A stretch of 13,374 nt of DNA from NCBI GenBank assembly GCA_945861845.1, contig CAMAWS010000034.1, forward strand, positions 1 through 13,374. The letters are read 5' to 3'. A program made the translations under genes and the position numbers. Under the pieces are notes generated by a model that was not told the origin of the DNA, did no database searches, and worked only from the letters and a program-made list of their open reading frames with translations. This DNA is from Candidatus Sulfopaludibacter sp. SbA3 (GTDB taxonomy: Bacteria > Acidobacteriota > Terriglobia > 20CM-2-55-15). How positions within the stretch are numbered: the stretch's first letter is position 1; every line of letters begins with the position of its first letter. Below, in pieces: positions 1-5,755 of the stretch.

Positions 1-702
1 GATTTCAAGACGGATGAAACACTTGCGAAGATCCGGAAATATTTTGAAGCCATTCCATCACAACCCGCGCCTCCGGTGCTCGACATGGCGGAACCGAAAC
101 AGGCAGGAGAACGTCGTAAGACGCTGGAAGACCCCTTGGCCCAGTTTCCGCGGCTCGACATTGTTTACAAGATTCCTCCCGGAAATTCTCCGGATTGGTA
201 CGCGCTTTCGGTTGCTTCGCGCATCCTGGCGAATGGCCAGTCGTCACGGCTGTACCAGAAACTTGTGAGAGGTCTGGAAGTCTCGACGAATGTGAATGCA
301 TTTGCCCAGGAACGCCGGGGGCCATCGCTATTTACCATCGCCCTGGTACTCAGGCCGGGCAAGGATCCTGCCGATGTTGAGAAGTTGATTTACGAGGAGA
401 TCGAGCGGATCAAGGACGAGCCCGTTACCGACCTCGAGATGGAAAAAATTCGAATGTCATTCCGGCGAAGCGACGTCGAGCAGCTTTCGGGTACGTTGGG
501 CCGGGCGGTCCGGCTCGGCCAGTACGCCGTCTTTTACAATGATCCCGGCCTGATCAATTCGTACGGTCAGAAGTTTCGCGCCGTTACGAAGGAACAGATT
601 CAACGGGCTGTCCGCACGTACCTGGCCGATGAGAATCGCACCGTCATATTGACCGTACCCACTCCGCGCACCGCTGGAGGTGCTTCACGAGGTGCCCAAT
701 GA
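1..702 (+). CDS. M16 family zinc peptidase, C-terminal part (5' end outside window)
   Basis: The reading frame is open from base 1 to the TGA at 700-702, so 233 residues of a longer protein are visible. They correspond to the C-terminal half of an M16B (pitrilysin/processing-peptidase-like) subunit. The stretch SSRLYQKLV is the typical second-domain signature, followed by a long Glu/Lys-rich helical part. The N-terminal half, where the HXXEH zinc site would lie, is outside the window, so activity cannot be judged. The Tyr that usually follows RLYQKLV in the R/Y pair is not obvious here (GLEVSTNV). The stop overlaps the ATG of the next M16 gene as ATGA, implying translational coupling. By family knowledge, such tandem genes encode a heterodimer acting on peptides in the envelope or periplasm. 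The Met at 76 is internal and not a likely start. Family assignment is solid; the substrate is unknown. Confidence 0.88.
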   Translation, partial: DFKTDETLAKIRKYFEAIPSQPAPPVLDMAEPKQAGERRKTLEDPLAQFPRLDIVYKIPPGNSPDWYALSVASRILANGQSSRLYQKLVRGLEVSTNVNAFAQERRGPSLFTIALVLRPGKDPADVEKLIYEEIERIKDEPVTDLEMEKIRMSFRRSDVEQLSGTLGRAVRLGQYAVFYNDPGLINSYGQKFRAVTKEQIQRAVRTYLADENRTVILTVPTPRTAGGASRGAQ

Positions 703-2180
703 CAGTTTCTCGTTTCACCCTGAAGTCCATTCCGGCAATCGTGATCCTGGCGTTAGGCCTTTGCAGCGCAGTCGCGCAGGATCCAACGAAGGCAAACGAC
801 GCAAGCAAGGTCGAACGCAAGAACCGGGCTCCTGTTTCCAAAGACGTTCTCCAGGTGCGATTGCCAAAGCCGGTGGAAGCGACGCTGTCAAACGGAATGA
901 CCGTGTTGATCATCGAAGATCATCGGCTGCCGCTCGTGTCGATCCAATACAACATCAGCGGCGCCGGGCCCTTGTTTGAAACGTCGGAACTGCCGGGCCT
1001 GGCGAACATTACTGCACAAATGCTCCGTGAAGGGACGAAGACCCGGAACAGCCTGAAGATCGCACAGGACACCGAGAGTCTCGGGGCGTCGCTTTCGGCA
1101 ACGTCGGGATTCGGATCCTCTGCTGCAATTGTCAGCGCATCCGGTTTGAGCGATAACTTCGACCAGTGGTTTGCCCTCGCCAACGACATTCTCCTGAACC
1201 CTGGCTTTCCTGCGGATGAACTCAACCGGCTGAAGCAGCGCATGAAGCTCCAATTGCGGCAGCAACGCACGAATCCGGGATTTCTTTCGGCCGAGAGGTT
1301 CAACCTGGCGGTGTACGGGGGCCATCCGGCAGCAACCATATCGGCGACCGAGGCTGCTATTGACGGGATGACGCCCGAGAGGCTCGCCATATGGCATCGC
1401 GATAGATATGCCCCGCAGAACACGATTCTGGGAATTGCCGGCGACGTGAAACTTTCGGAGTTGGTGCCAAAACTGGAGAAATGGCTGGCCGCGTGGAAGA
1501 AAAGCGACGTTCAGGAGAAGTTACCGCCGAACCCCACGGCTGCCGCGTCGAAGAAGATCATTCTCGTGGATCGTTCGAACTCCGTTCAGACGAGCATTGT
1601 CATGGGAAACATTGCCATTGATCGGCGCGATCCCGATTACATCCCGCTTTCGGTAGCAAACGATGTCATCGGTGGCGGACCCACAGGACGGCTCTTTATC
1701 AATCTTCGCGAGGAGAAAGGCTACACCTATGGCGCCGGCAGTGGCTTCACAGCGCTGAAGTATCCGGGACCATGGCGCGCAGCCTCCGATGTCCGGACCG
1801 AAGTGACCGACGGAGCAATGACGGAGTTTTTCCACGAGATCGGACGCCTTCGCGACGAACCGGTGCCGGCCGAGGAACTCGAAGAAGCCAAGCGGTCGAT
1901 TGTCGCCGGCTTTGCCCTGTCGCTGGAAGACCCGGACTCGGCGCTGGGTTACGCGATCACTCAGAAGATTTATGGATTTCCGCAGGATTACTGGGATACC
2001 TACCCCGCAAAGATCATGGCCGTGAACGCCGAAGACGTCCAGGGCGTTACCCGCAAGTACATCAACCCGGAGAACATTCAAGTAGTCGCCGTCGGGGATG
2101 CAGGCAAGATCAAGGCGATCATGGAAAAATACGGGCCGGTAGAGATGTACGATGTGGAGGGGAAGAAGCTGGAGAACTGA
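699..2180 (+). CDS. M16 family peptidase-like protein lacking the HXXEH zinc site
   Basis: 493 residues. A basic start and hydrophobic run (about residues 8-24) ending AVA-QD give a convincing signal peptide with cleavage near residue 26, so the protein is exported. Two M16 domains follow. The first begins at LSNGMTVLIIEDHRLPLVS (about 63-81). Where active members have GLAH-x2-EH, this protein has GLANITAQ: N103, A106 and Q107 replace His, Glu and His, so it cannot bind catalytic zinc in the usual way. The second domain keeps GGGPTGRLFINLREEKGYTY, with R331 and Y342/Y344 matching the R/Y pair that non-catalytic M16B subunits contribute to their partner. The start is set by the ATGA overlap with the upstream M16 gene. 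The likely role is the non-proteolytic half of a periplasmic M16 heterodimer. The call is strong; the substrate is unknown. Confidence 0.92.
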   Translation: MTVSRFTLKSIPAIVILALGLCSAVAQDPTKANDASKVERKNRAPVSKDVLQVRLPKPVEATLSNGMTVLIIEDHRLPLVSIQYNISGAGPLFETSELPGLANITAQMLREGTKTRNSLKIAQDTESLGASLSATSGFGSSAAIVSASGLSDNFDQWFALANDILLNPGFPADELNRLKQRMKLQLRQQRTNPGFLSAERFNLAVYGGHPAATISATEAAIDGMTPERLAIWHRDRYAPQNTILGIAGDVKLSELVPKLEKWLAAWKKSDVQEKLPPNPTAAASKKIILVDRSNSVQTSIVMGNIAIDRRDPDYIPLSVANDVIGGGPTGRLFINLREEKGYTYGAGSGFTALKYPGPWRAASDVRTEVTDGAMTEFFHEIGRLRDEPVPAEELEEAKRSIVAGFALSLEDPDSALGYAITQKIYGFPQDYWDTYPAKIMAVNAEDVQGVTRKYINPENIQVVAVGDAGKIKAIMEKYGPVEMYDVEGKKLEN

Positions 2181-2237
2181 ATTCAATGCCGGATCCCATT
2201 CCCTGCATTAGTTCTCCCCTGCTTTGAGATCACGTTT

Positions 2238-2918
2238 GTGAATCCCCTGGAAGTGCTTGGTGAGACGACGACGCCTGACGGCACCGACCTGAAGCTGACC
2301 CGCCGCGGTCACGAGTACATCATTCTCGCCAACGGCAAAAGCCTCATGTGGAGCCGTACACACGGGTCCGAGGAGGCCCTGGCCACCTTCGCCTGCAGGC
2401 AGGCGCGAAAGGTCGAGCAGCCTTGCGTTCTCGTCGGCGGCCTCGGCATGGGATTCACACTCCGGGCCACCCTGGATTCCCTCCCGCCAGACGCGACGGT
2501 GATCGTCGTGGAGTTAGTGCCCGCAGTCGTGGACTGGAACCGTGGGCCGCTTGGGCCCCTGGCGGGGCACCCGCTGAAGGATAAGCGCGTGCAAGTTCAT
2601 CTGGGAGACGTCGCAGATACCCTGGACTCGACCCGAAACCAGTTCGATGCCGTGCTGCTCGACGTCGATAATGGTCCCGCGGCTTTTACCTCTTCCGAAA
2701 ATACCCGGCTCTACAACGACAAGGGACTGGCCGCCGCCCGGACGTCCCTCAAGCCAGGCGGTGTACTGGCGATCTGGTCTGCCCGGGAGGATCGAAAATT
2801 CGTGCAACGTCTTTATTATTGTGGGTTTAGGGTCGAGGTTGAGGGGGTGCGCGCCCGCCTGAAAAAGGGCGGTCCCCGCCACACAATCTTCCTGGCGCAC
2901 AAGGTTCCCCCTGCCTGA
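2238..2918 (+). CDS. spermidine synthase-like (SAM-methyltransferase fold) protein
   Basis: 226 residues from a GTG start at 2238, 57 nt after the M16 gene; only a weak GAG lies upstream, so the start is moderately sure. The core is a class I SAM-binding Rossmann fold as in spermidine synthases: VLVGGLGMGFT (about 64-74) is the Gly-rich loop, VIVVELVPAVVDW (88-100) carries the acidic ribose-binding E92, and FDAVLLDVDNGP (136-147) is strand 4. Polyamine synthases usually have a D-x-x-D pair at the last site; here it reads D142-V-D-N145, so the second Asp is not in its normal place. The protein is also shorter than true SpeE (about 280 residues). It may be a methyltransferase or an aminopropyltransferase relative with another substrate. 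Databases often label this family 'spermidine synthase'; I would not assert polyamine synthesis. It probably shares the M16 transcript. Confidence 0.8.
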   Translation: MNPLEVLGETTTPDGTDLKLTRRGHEYIILANGKSLMWSRTHGSEEALATFACRQARKVEQPCVLVGGLGMGFTLRATLDSLPPDATVIVVELVPAVVDWNRGPLGPLAGHPLKDKRVQVHLGDVADTLDSTRNQFDAVLLDVDNGPAAFTSSENTRLYNDKGLAAARTSLKPGGVLAIWSAREDRKFVQRLYYCGFRVEVEGVRARLKKGGPRHTIFLAHKVPPA

Positions 2919-2954
2919 GGGGCCTGGGCGCCCGGCAAACCCAATAAAGACGTG

Positions 2955-2984
2955 TTGCTTTGTGACCTCCGGGAAAGGCATACT
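2955..2984 (+). promoter_or_regulatory. possible promoter for rpsU
   Basis: TTGCTT at 2955-2960 and CATACT at 2979-2984 are separated by 18 nt, about 44 nt before the rpsU start. Each hexamer matches the sigma-70 consensus only in part (TTG of the -35; four of six in the -10). The 109-nt gap before a normally highly expressed ribosomal gene makes a promoter here reasonable, but the match is weak. Confidence 0.25.
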
Positions 2985-3012
2985 CACGGGCTGATCGAAT
3001 GCATTATCGATC

Positions 3013-3021
3013 AAAAGGAGG
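3013..3021 (+). promoter_or_regulatory. strong Shine-Dalgarno site fixing the TTG start of rpsU
   Basis: AAAAGGAGG is complementary to the 16S rRNA 3' end and ends 6 nt before the TTG at 3028. An ATG at 3023 lies only 1 nt after this site and in another frame. The spacing and the S21 protein frame both choose TTG. Confidence 0.85.
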
Positions 3022-3027
3022 CATGAT

Positions 3028-3261
3028 TTGGCCGAGGTTCGGATGTTTGAAGGTGAGTCCATTGAGAGTGCCCTTCGGCGCTTCAAGAGACAGGTTCAGC
3101 AGGAAGGCATCATCAAGGAAGTCAAAAAACACTCCTTCTATGTGAAACCCGGGGAAAAGAAACGCCTCAAGAGTAAGCTGGCTCAAAAGCTTAAGCGTAA
3201 GAAGGTGCGGCGCCAACCCGGCGATACCGACAGCAAAGCGCCACCAAGAGGTCAGTACTAG
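3028..3261 (+). CDS. rpsU: 30S ribosomal protein S21
   Basis: 77 residues starting (M)AEVRMFEGESIESALRRFKR, a textbook bS21 N-terminus, followed by the Lys/Arg-rich segment KKHSFYVKPGEKKRLKSK typical of the family. S21 is a small basic protein of the 30S platform near the 16S 3' end and helps initiation. The start is TTG, supported by an AAAAGGAGG site 6 nt upstream and by homology; the ATG at 3023 is out of frame. The C-terminal tail after KRKKVRR (about residues 61-77, QPGDTDSKAPPRGQY) is a little longer and more polar than in 60-70-residue family members. The gene stands 109 nt after the spermidine-synthase-like gene and converges with the coiled-coil gene on the other strand. Identification is very secure. 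Confidence 0.96.
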   Translation: MAEVRMFEGESIESALRRFKRQVQQEGIIKEVKKHSFYVKPGEKKRLKSKLAQKLKRKKVRRQPGDTDSKAPPRGQY

Positions 3262-3304
3262 ATCTACGGAAGTCTCGCGACGCGGACTCGTCCGGCGCAA
3301 ACAG

Positions 3305-3338
3305 GGTGGTTCCACAGGAAATATTCGTGAGAACCACC
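3305..3338 (+). terminator. hairpin downstream of rpsU, possible terminator
   Basis: GGTGGTTC at 3305-3312 pairs perfectly with GAACCACC at 3331-3338. The stem extends inward by CAC/GTG (3313-3315 with 3327-3329) past a one-base bulge, leaving an 11-nt loop. It lies 44 nt after the rpsU stop in a convergent gap. The nearest T run (ATTTTTG, about 3358-3364) is 20 nt further on, so it is not a classic intrinsic terminator. Confidence 0.35.
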
Positions 3339-3365
3339 GCCATTGCGGACGATCCATATTTTTGA

Positions 3366-3399
3366 CGGCTGCGCCTCATCGGGCTTGTATTCGCAGCCG
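3366..3399. terminator. second hairpin in the convergent gap, possible terminator
   Basis: CGGCTGCG at 3366-3373 and CGCAGCCG at 3392-3399 form a perfect 8-bp stem with an 18-nt loop, 9 nt beyond the stop of the minus-strand coiled-coil gene. Neither side has a proper T tract on the RNA (plus side CTTATTCT, minus side TCAAAAAT). It may stop or stabilise either convergent transcript. The rest of 3262-3408 holds nothing else I can recognise. Confidence 0.33.
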
Positions 3400-3408
3400 C
3401 TTATTCTG

Positions 3409-3849
3409 TCAGTTCCTTCCAGTCTTTTCGATTTCCGCGATCTTCTGTTCCAGGATTCCTACCCGTTGTGCAAGCCGCTCTGCTTCGAACGCATCGAAGT
3501 GTTTCTCCAGCCGTTTGAGTGCAGCCGTAATCGCCACGTACTCGTGGTCAAGGCGTTCCACGCGCTTGTCGAGTTTTTCTGTCAAGCCGTGGAGGGCGTC
3601 AAGGCGAACACCGAGACCGGATGTAATGGTCTCAAGTGAACTCAGCCGCGAGTTGATGGTTACGAGTTCCGCGAGAGTCGCGGCCTGAGAAGTTTCGACG
3701 CGGTCCATCCGAAAGTGGAATTCGTTTCTGAGAGACCCGAATTCGTCTCTGAAAGTCTGGAATTCCATGTAGAGCCGCTGGAGACTGTCGTGAACGATTT
3801 GAAGATTGTCGTGAACGAGCTGAATCGTGACCGATTTCTTTGCAGGCAT
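3409..3849 (-). CDS. small coiled-coil protein of unknown function
   Basis: 146 residues, no signal peptide, no membrane segment and no cysteine. After MPAKKSVTIQL come five visible heptads: VHDNLQI, VHDSLQR, LYMEFQT, FRDEFGS, LRNEFHF (residues 12-46). Further heptad-like stretches follow with Leu/Val at regular spacing (SRLSSLETITSGLGVRL, LTEKLDKRVERLDHEYV, LKRLEKHFDAFEAERL), so nearly the whole chain should be a coiled coil and the protein probably oligomerises. The first heptads are also repeated at DNA level with a 21-bp period. It lies 56 nt downstream of the cyclase gene on the same strand, with an extended -10 promoter in the gap, and could also be read from the cyclase transcript. There is no clear Shine-Dalgarno site before the ATG. 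I do not recognise a family; a structural or adaptor role is only a guess. Confidence 0.75.
   Translation of the reverse strand: MPAKKSVTIQLVHDNLQIVHDSLQRLYMEFQTFRDEFGSLRNEFHFRMDRVETSQAATLAELVTINSRLSSLETITSGLGVRLDALHGLTEKLDKRVERLDHEYVAITAALKRLEKHFDAFEAERLAQRVGILEQKIAEIEKTGRN
3718..3818 (-). repeat. 21-bp periodic repeats encoding heptads
   Basis: On the plus strand, GAATTCGT begins at 3718 and again at 3739, and GAATTC recurs at 3760, exactly 21 bp apart each time. TGTCGTGAACGA occurs at 3786-3797 and again at 3807-3818, also 21 bp apart. Each 21-bp unit is one 7-residue heptad of the coiled-coil protein, suggesting growth by small tandem duplications. Confidence 0.7.
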
Positions 3850-3885
3850 GTTGTTTTGTTACCGGGAAGAGGAAAGGGCGAGCGG

Positions 3886-3894
3886 ATTATAGCA
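3886..3894 (-). promoter_or_regulatory. extended -10 promoter for the coiled-coil gene
   Basis: On the minus strand the sequence reads TGCTATAAT, a perfect TATAAT with the TGn extension, in the gap after the cyclase stop (3906-3908). No good -35 is visible 15-19 nt upstream, as is allowed for extended -10 promoters. Transcription would start near 3879, giving a leader of about 30 nt before the ATG at 3849. The -10 lies in the loop region of an inverted repeat (GCGGAT 3882-3887 with ATCCGC 3894-3899). Confidence 0.5.
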
Positions 3895-3905
3895 TCCGCC
3901 GCTCG

Positions 3906-5711
3906 TTACGAGGATGGTTGAATACGGCAAACTTTTCGCATTCCCGACAGTCCGCGGACCGTAACCTCGAACTCCTCTTCCGTGTGAGGATGCCGCGCGA
4001 GCGTCTCTATCACTTTCGAATCCTTCCAGAGCTCTTCGGTGACAAGAATGTCTCCGCCATGGCTTTCCCTTTGTATTCGAGCCGCCACATTCACGGAAGT
4101 GCCGAAGTAATCGAGAATGTCATTCAGATTTACGGCAATGCATGGTCCGCTATGAATGCCGATCTTCAGGCTGAGGAATGGTTCTCCGCGGCTCCTGTTG
4201 TCCTTGTCAATGGCCGAATGCATTGCGAATGCCGCTTCAACAGCTTTGGCTGGATCCATGAACGCGGCCATGACGGAGTCTCCGATTGTCTTGACGATTG
4301 CTCCCTCCGACGTTGCGATGCATTCCCTCAGCAGCTCGAAATGGCGGCGCACCAGTCCATATGCCGGCGCTTCGCCGATTGTTTCGTAAAGGCTCGTCGA
4401 CGCTTTCAGGTCGGTGAACATCAGGGTCAGCACACCCACTGATATCGGCATGTCTGGCTGGAGAACTTCCTCTGAGAAAAGAGTGCGGAATTCATTCATC
4501 GCAATAACCATCGCTGCAGTTGCGGCATTCTCGTTTCCCGCAACGCGTTCAATCGTCATGACGATGTCCCTGTCATCATTGTTAAGGAGTGTCACGGTCA
4601 GGTCCGGCGTGAGATCGAGAGTCTCGGGTTCGATCGCAGGCCTCCGGATTGTGATTGTTCCGCTGGAGTCTTCGGCATCGGATCGAATAGTAAGGAAAGC
4701 GTGGGTCGGGAGTTTCACCGAACGAACGATGTATTTCCACGGACTCAGCTTCAGATTCAATGTTATCGATTGCCTTGCTGGGATCTGCTGCTGTGCTACA
4801 ACGTGCGGCGCATTCATGGGGCCGCCGCTGCAGTAGCGAACAACCTCGACGCGGCGAATCGCCGGATTCGGCTGGAACGTCACTTCGACGGATTGAGCAA
4901 AATCCGCCGTGTAGCGTACATTGCAGGCTTTGCAGTGCGCCTGCTCGCGCATGTTTCTCAATGTGGAATGCCGCTCCTGGGCGCCGCGGCAACCGGGGCA
5001 TATAACGTCCCAGGAGAGATCCAGCAGTCCGGCCTGCGAGGCATGGAGGAAAAGCTGAAGCACTTCCCTGCGATCGGCCTTCCAGCGGTCCGCGAAAACA
5101 AAGGGCCGCATCCGGTCGAGTTCATCGTCGGGAAGTGTTTCGATGGCCTCGATCAGACTGGAAATCCACTGGCCGCCGCTTGCCAGCCGCAAGCGTTCCC
5201 GGATGACTTCGAGCCTGCCCTGCGGAATGGACTCGCGAACAAGGGGTTCGAACGGAGTCGCCGTCGCGCCACTCAGGAACTTCTCGATCTTCCTGTATGC
5301 TGCCAGGAATCTGCGCTTCGTGAAGAAGGCGAGTTCCCAGTAAATCCCCGGAACCGCGAAGAACCACCGAGGCTCGCACGTCATCGTCTGTTCGACAAGC
5401 GTCCCGCCATCATGCGGGTGGAGGATTACCGAGGTTTGGAGCCTTCGGATGGGGCCGTTGTGATACTCCCGGACGATCTCGAAGTATCGTCCTTCGATCC
5501 ATTCAAATGGATGCTCATCCCAGAGCAGTCGCCACCCCATGTAGCGCGTTTCGCCTACCTGACGGGAACCGCCATCGGGTTCGGGGACGAACCGGAATGT
5601 GAATTCCGGCAGGCCCGCATACTGATTAATTCGATTTGTGTCTGAGATGTATCGCCAGAGGGCGTCCGGAGTGGCATCGATCGGAATTTTCCAGACAAAC
5701 TTGATACTCAT
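3906..5711 (-). CDS. SRPBCC / Cys-ribbon / class III adenylate-guanylate cyclase fusion
   Basis: 601 residues from ATG 5711 (MSIKFVWKI); an ATG 12 codons upstream (5747) has no ribosome site and adds nonconserved-looking sequence. Residues 1-150 look like an SRPBCC (START/polyketide-cyclase-like) ligand-binding domain: PDALWRYISDTNRINQYAGLPE and DGGTLVEQTMTCEPR. A Cys4 ribbon follows (C238-x2-C241, C260-x2-C263), then a beta-rich part of unknown fold (about 265-410), perhaps of the kind called DUF5939 beside other cyclases. The C-terminal class III cyclase (about 422-597) keeps the metal-binding D434 (LMFTDLKAS) and D478 (VKTIGDSVMAAF), K474, D534, and the transition-state pair N541/R545 (GTSVNVAARIQ), so it should make cAMP or possibly cGMP. 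There are no membrane helices, so a soluble sensor is likely. It is divergent from the peptidase gene at 5756. Domain calls are strong for the cyclase, good for SRPBCC. Confidence 0.87.
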   Translation of the reverse strand: MSIKFVWKIPIDATPDALWRYISDTNRINQYAGLPEFTFRFVPEPDGGSRQVGETRYMGWRLLWDEHPFEWIEGRYFEIVREYHNGPIRRLQTSVILHPHDGGTLVEQTMTCEPRWFFAVPGIYWELAFFTKRRFLAAYRKIEKFLSGATATPFEPLVRESIPQGRLEVIRERLRLASGGQWISSLIEAIETLPDDELDRMRPFVFADRWKADRREVLQLFLHASQAGLLDLSWDVICPGCRGAQERHSTLRNMREQAHCKACNVRYTADFAQSVEVTFQPNPAIRRVEVVRYCSGGPMNAPHVVAQQQIPARQSITLNLKLSPWKYIVRSVKLPTHAFLTIRSDAEDSSGTITIRRPAIEPETLDLTPDLTVTLLNNDDRDIVMTIERVAGNENAATAAMVIAMNEFRTLFSEEVLQPDMPISVGVLTLMFTDLKASTSLYETIGEAPAYGLVRRHFELLRECIATSEGAIVKTIGDSVMAAFMDPAKAVEAAFAMHSAIDKDNRSRGEPFLSLKIGIHSGPCIAVNLNDILDYFGTSVNVAARIQRESHGGDILVTEELWKDSKVIETLARHPHTEEEFEVTVRGLSGMRKVCRIQPSS

Positions 5712-5755
5712 GGCGCCTGCAGCATTCCTGTTGCGGAATTCTACCATGCTAAACT

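Noticed and set aside
3023..3025. ATG as start of rpsU
   Set aside because: It is out of frame with S21 and only 1 nt from the ribosome site; TTG 3028 fits frame and spacing.
4701..5645. 314-residue open frame on the plus strand
   Set aside because: It is antisense to the cyclase fusion, with no recognisable motif and no ribosome site.
5712..5747. 12-codon longer start of the cyclase
   Set aside because: The upstream ATG lacks a ribosome site and would leave only 8 bp to the divergent gene; MSIKFVWKI begins directly at the SRPBCC domain. It is not fully excluded.
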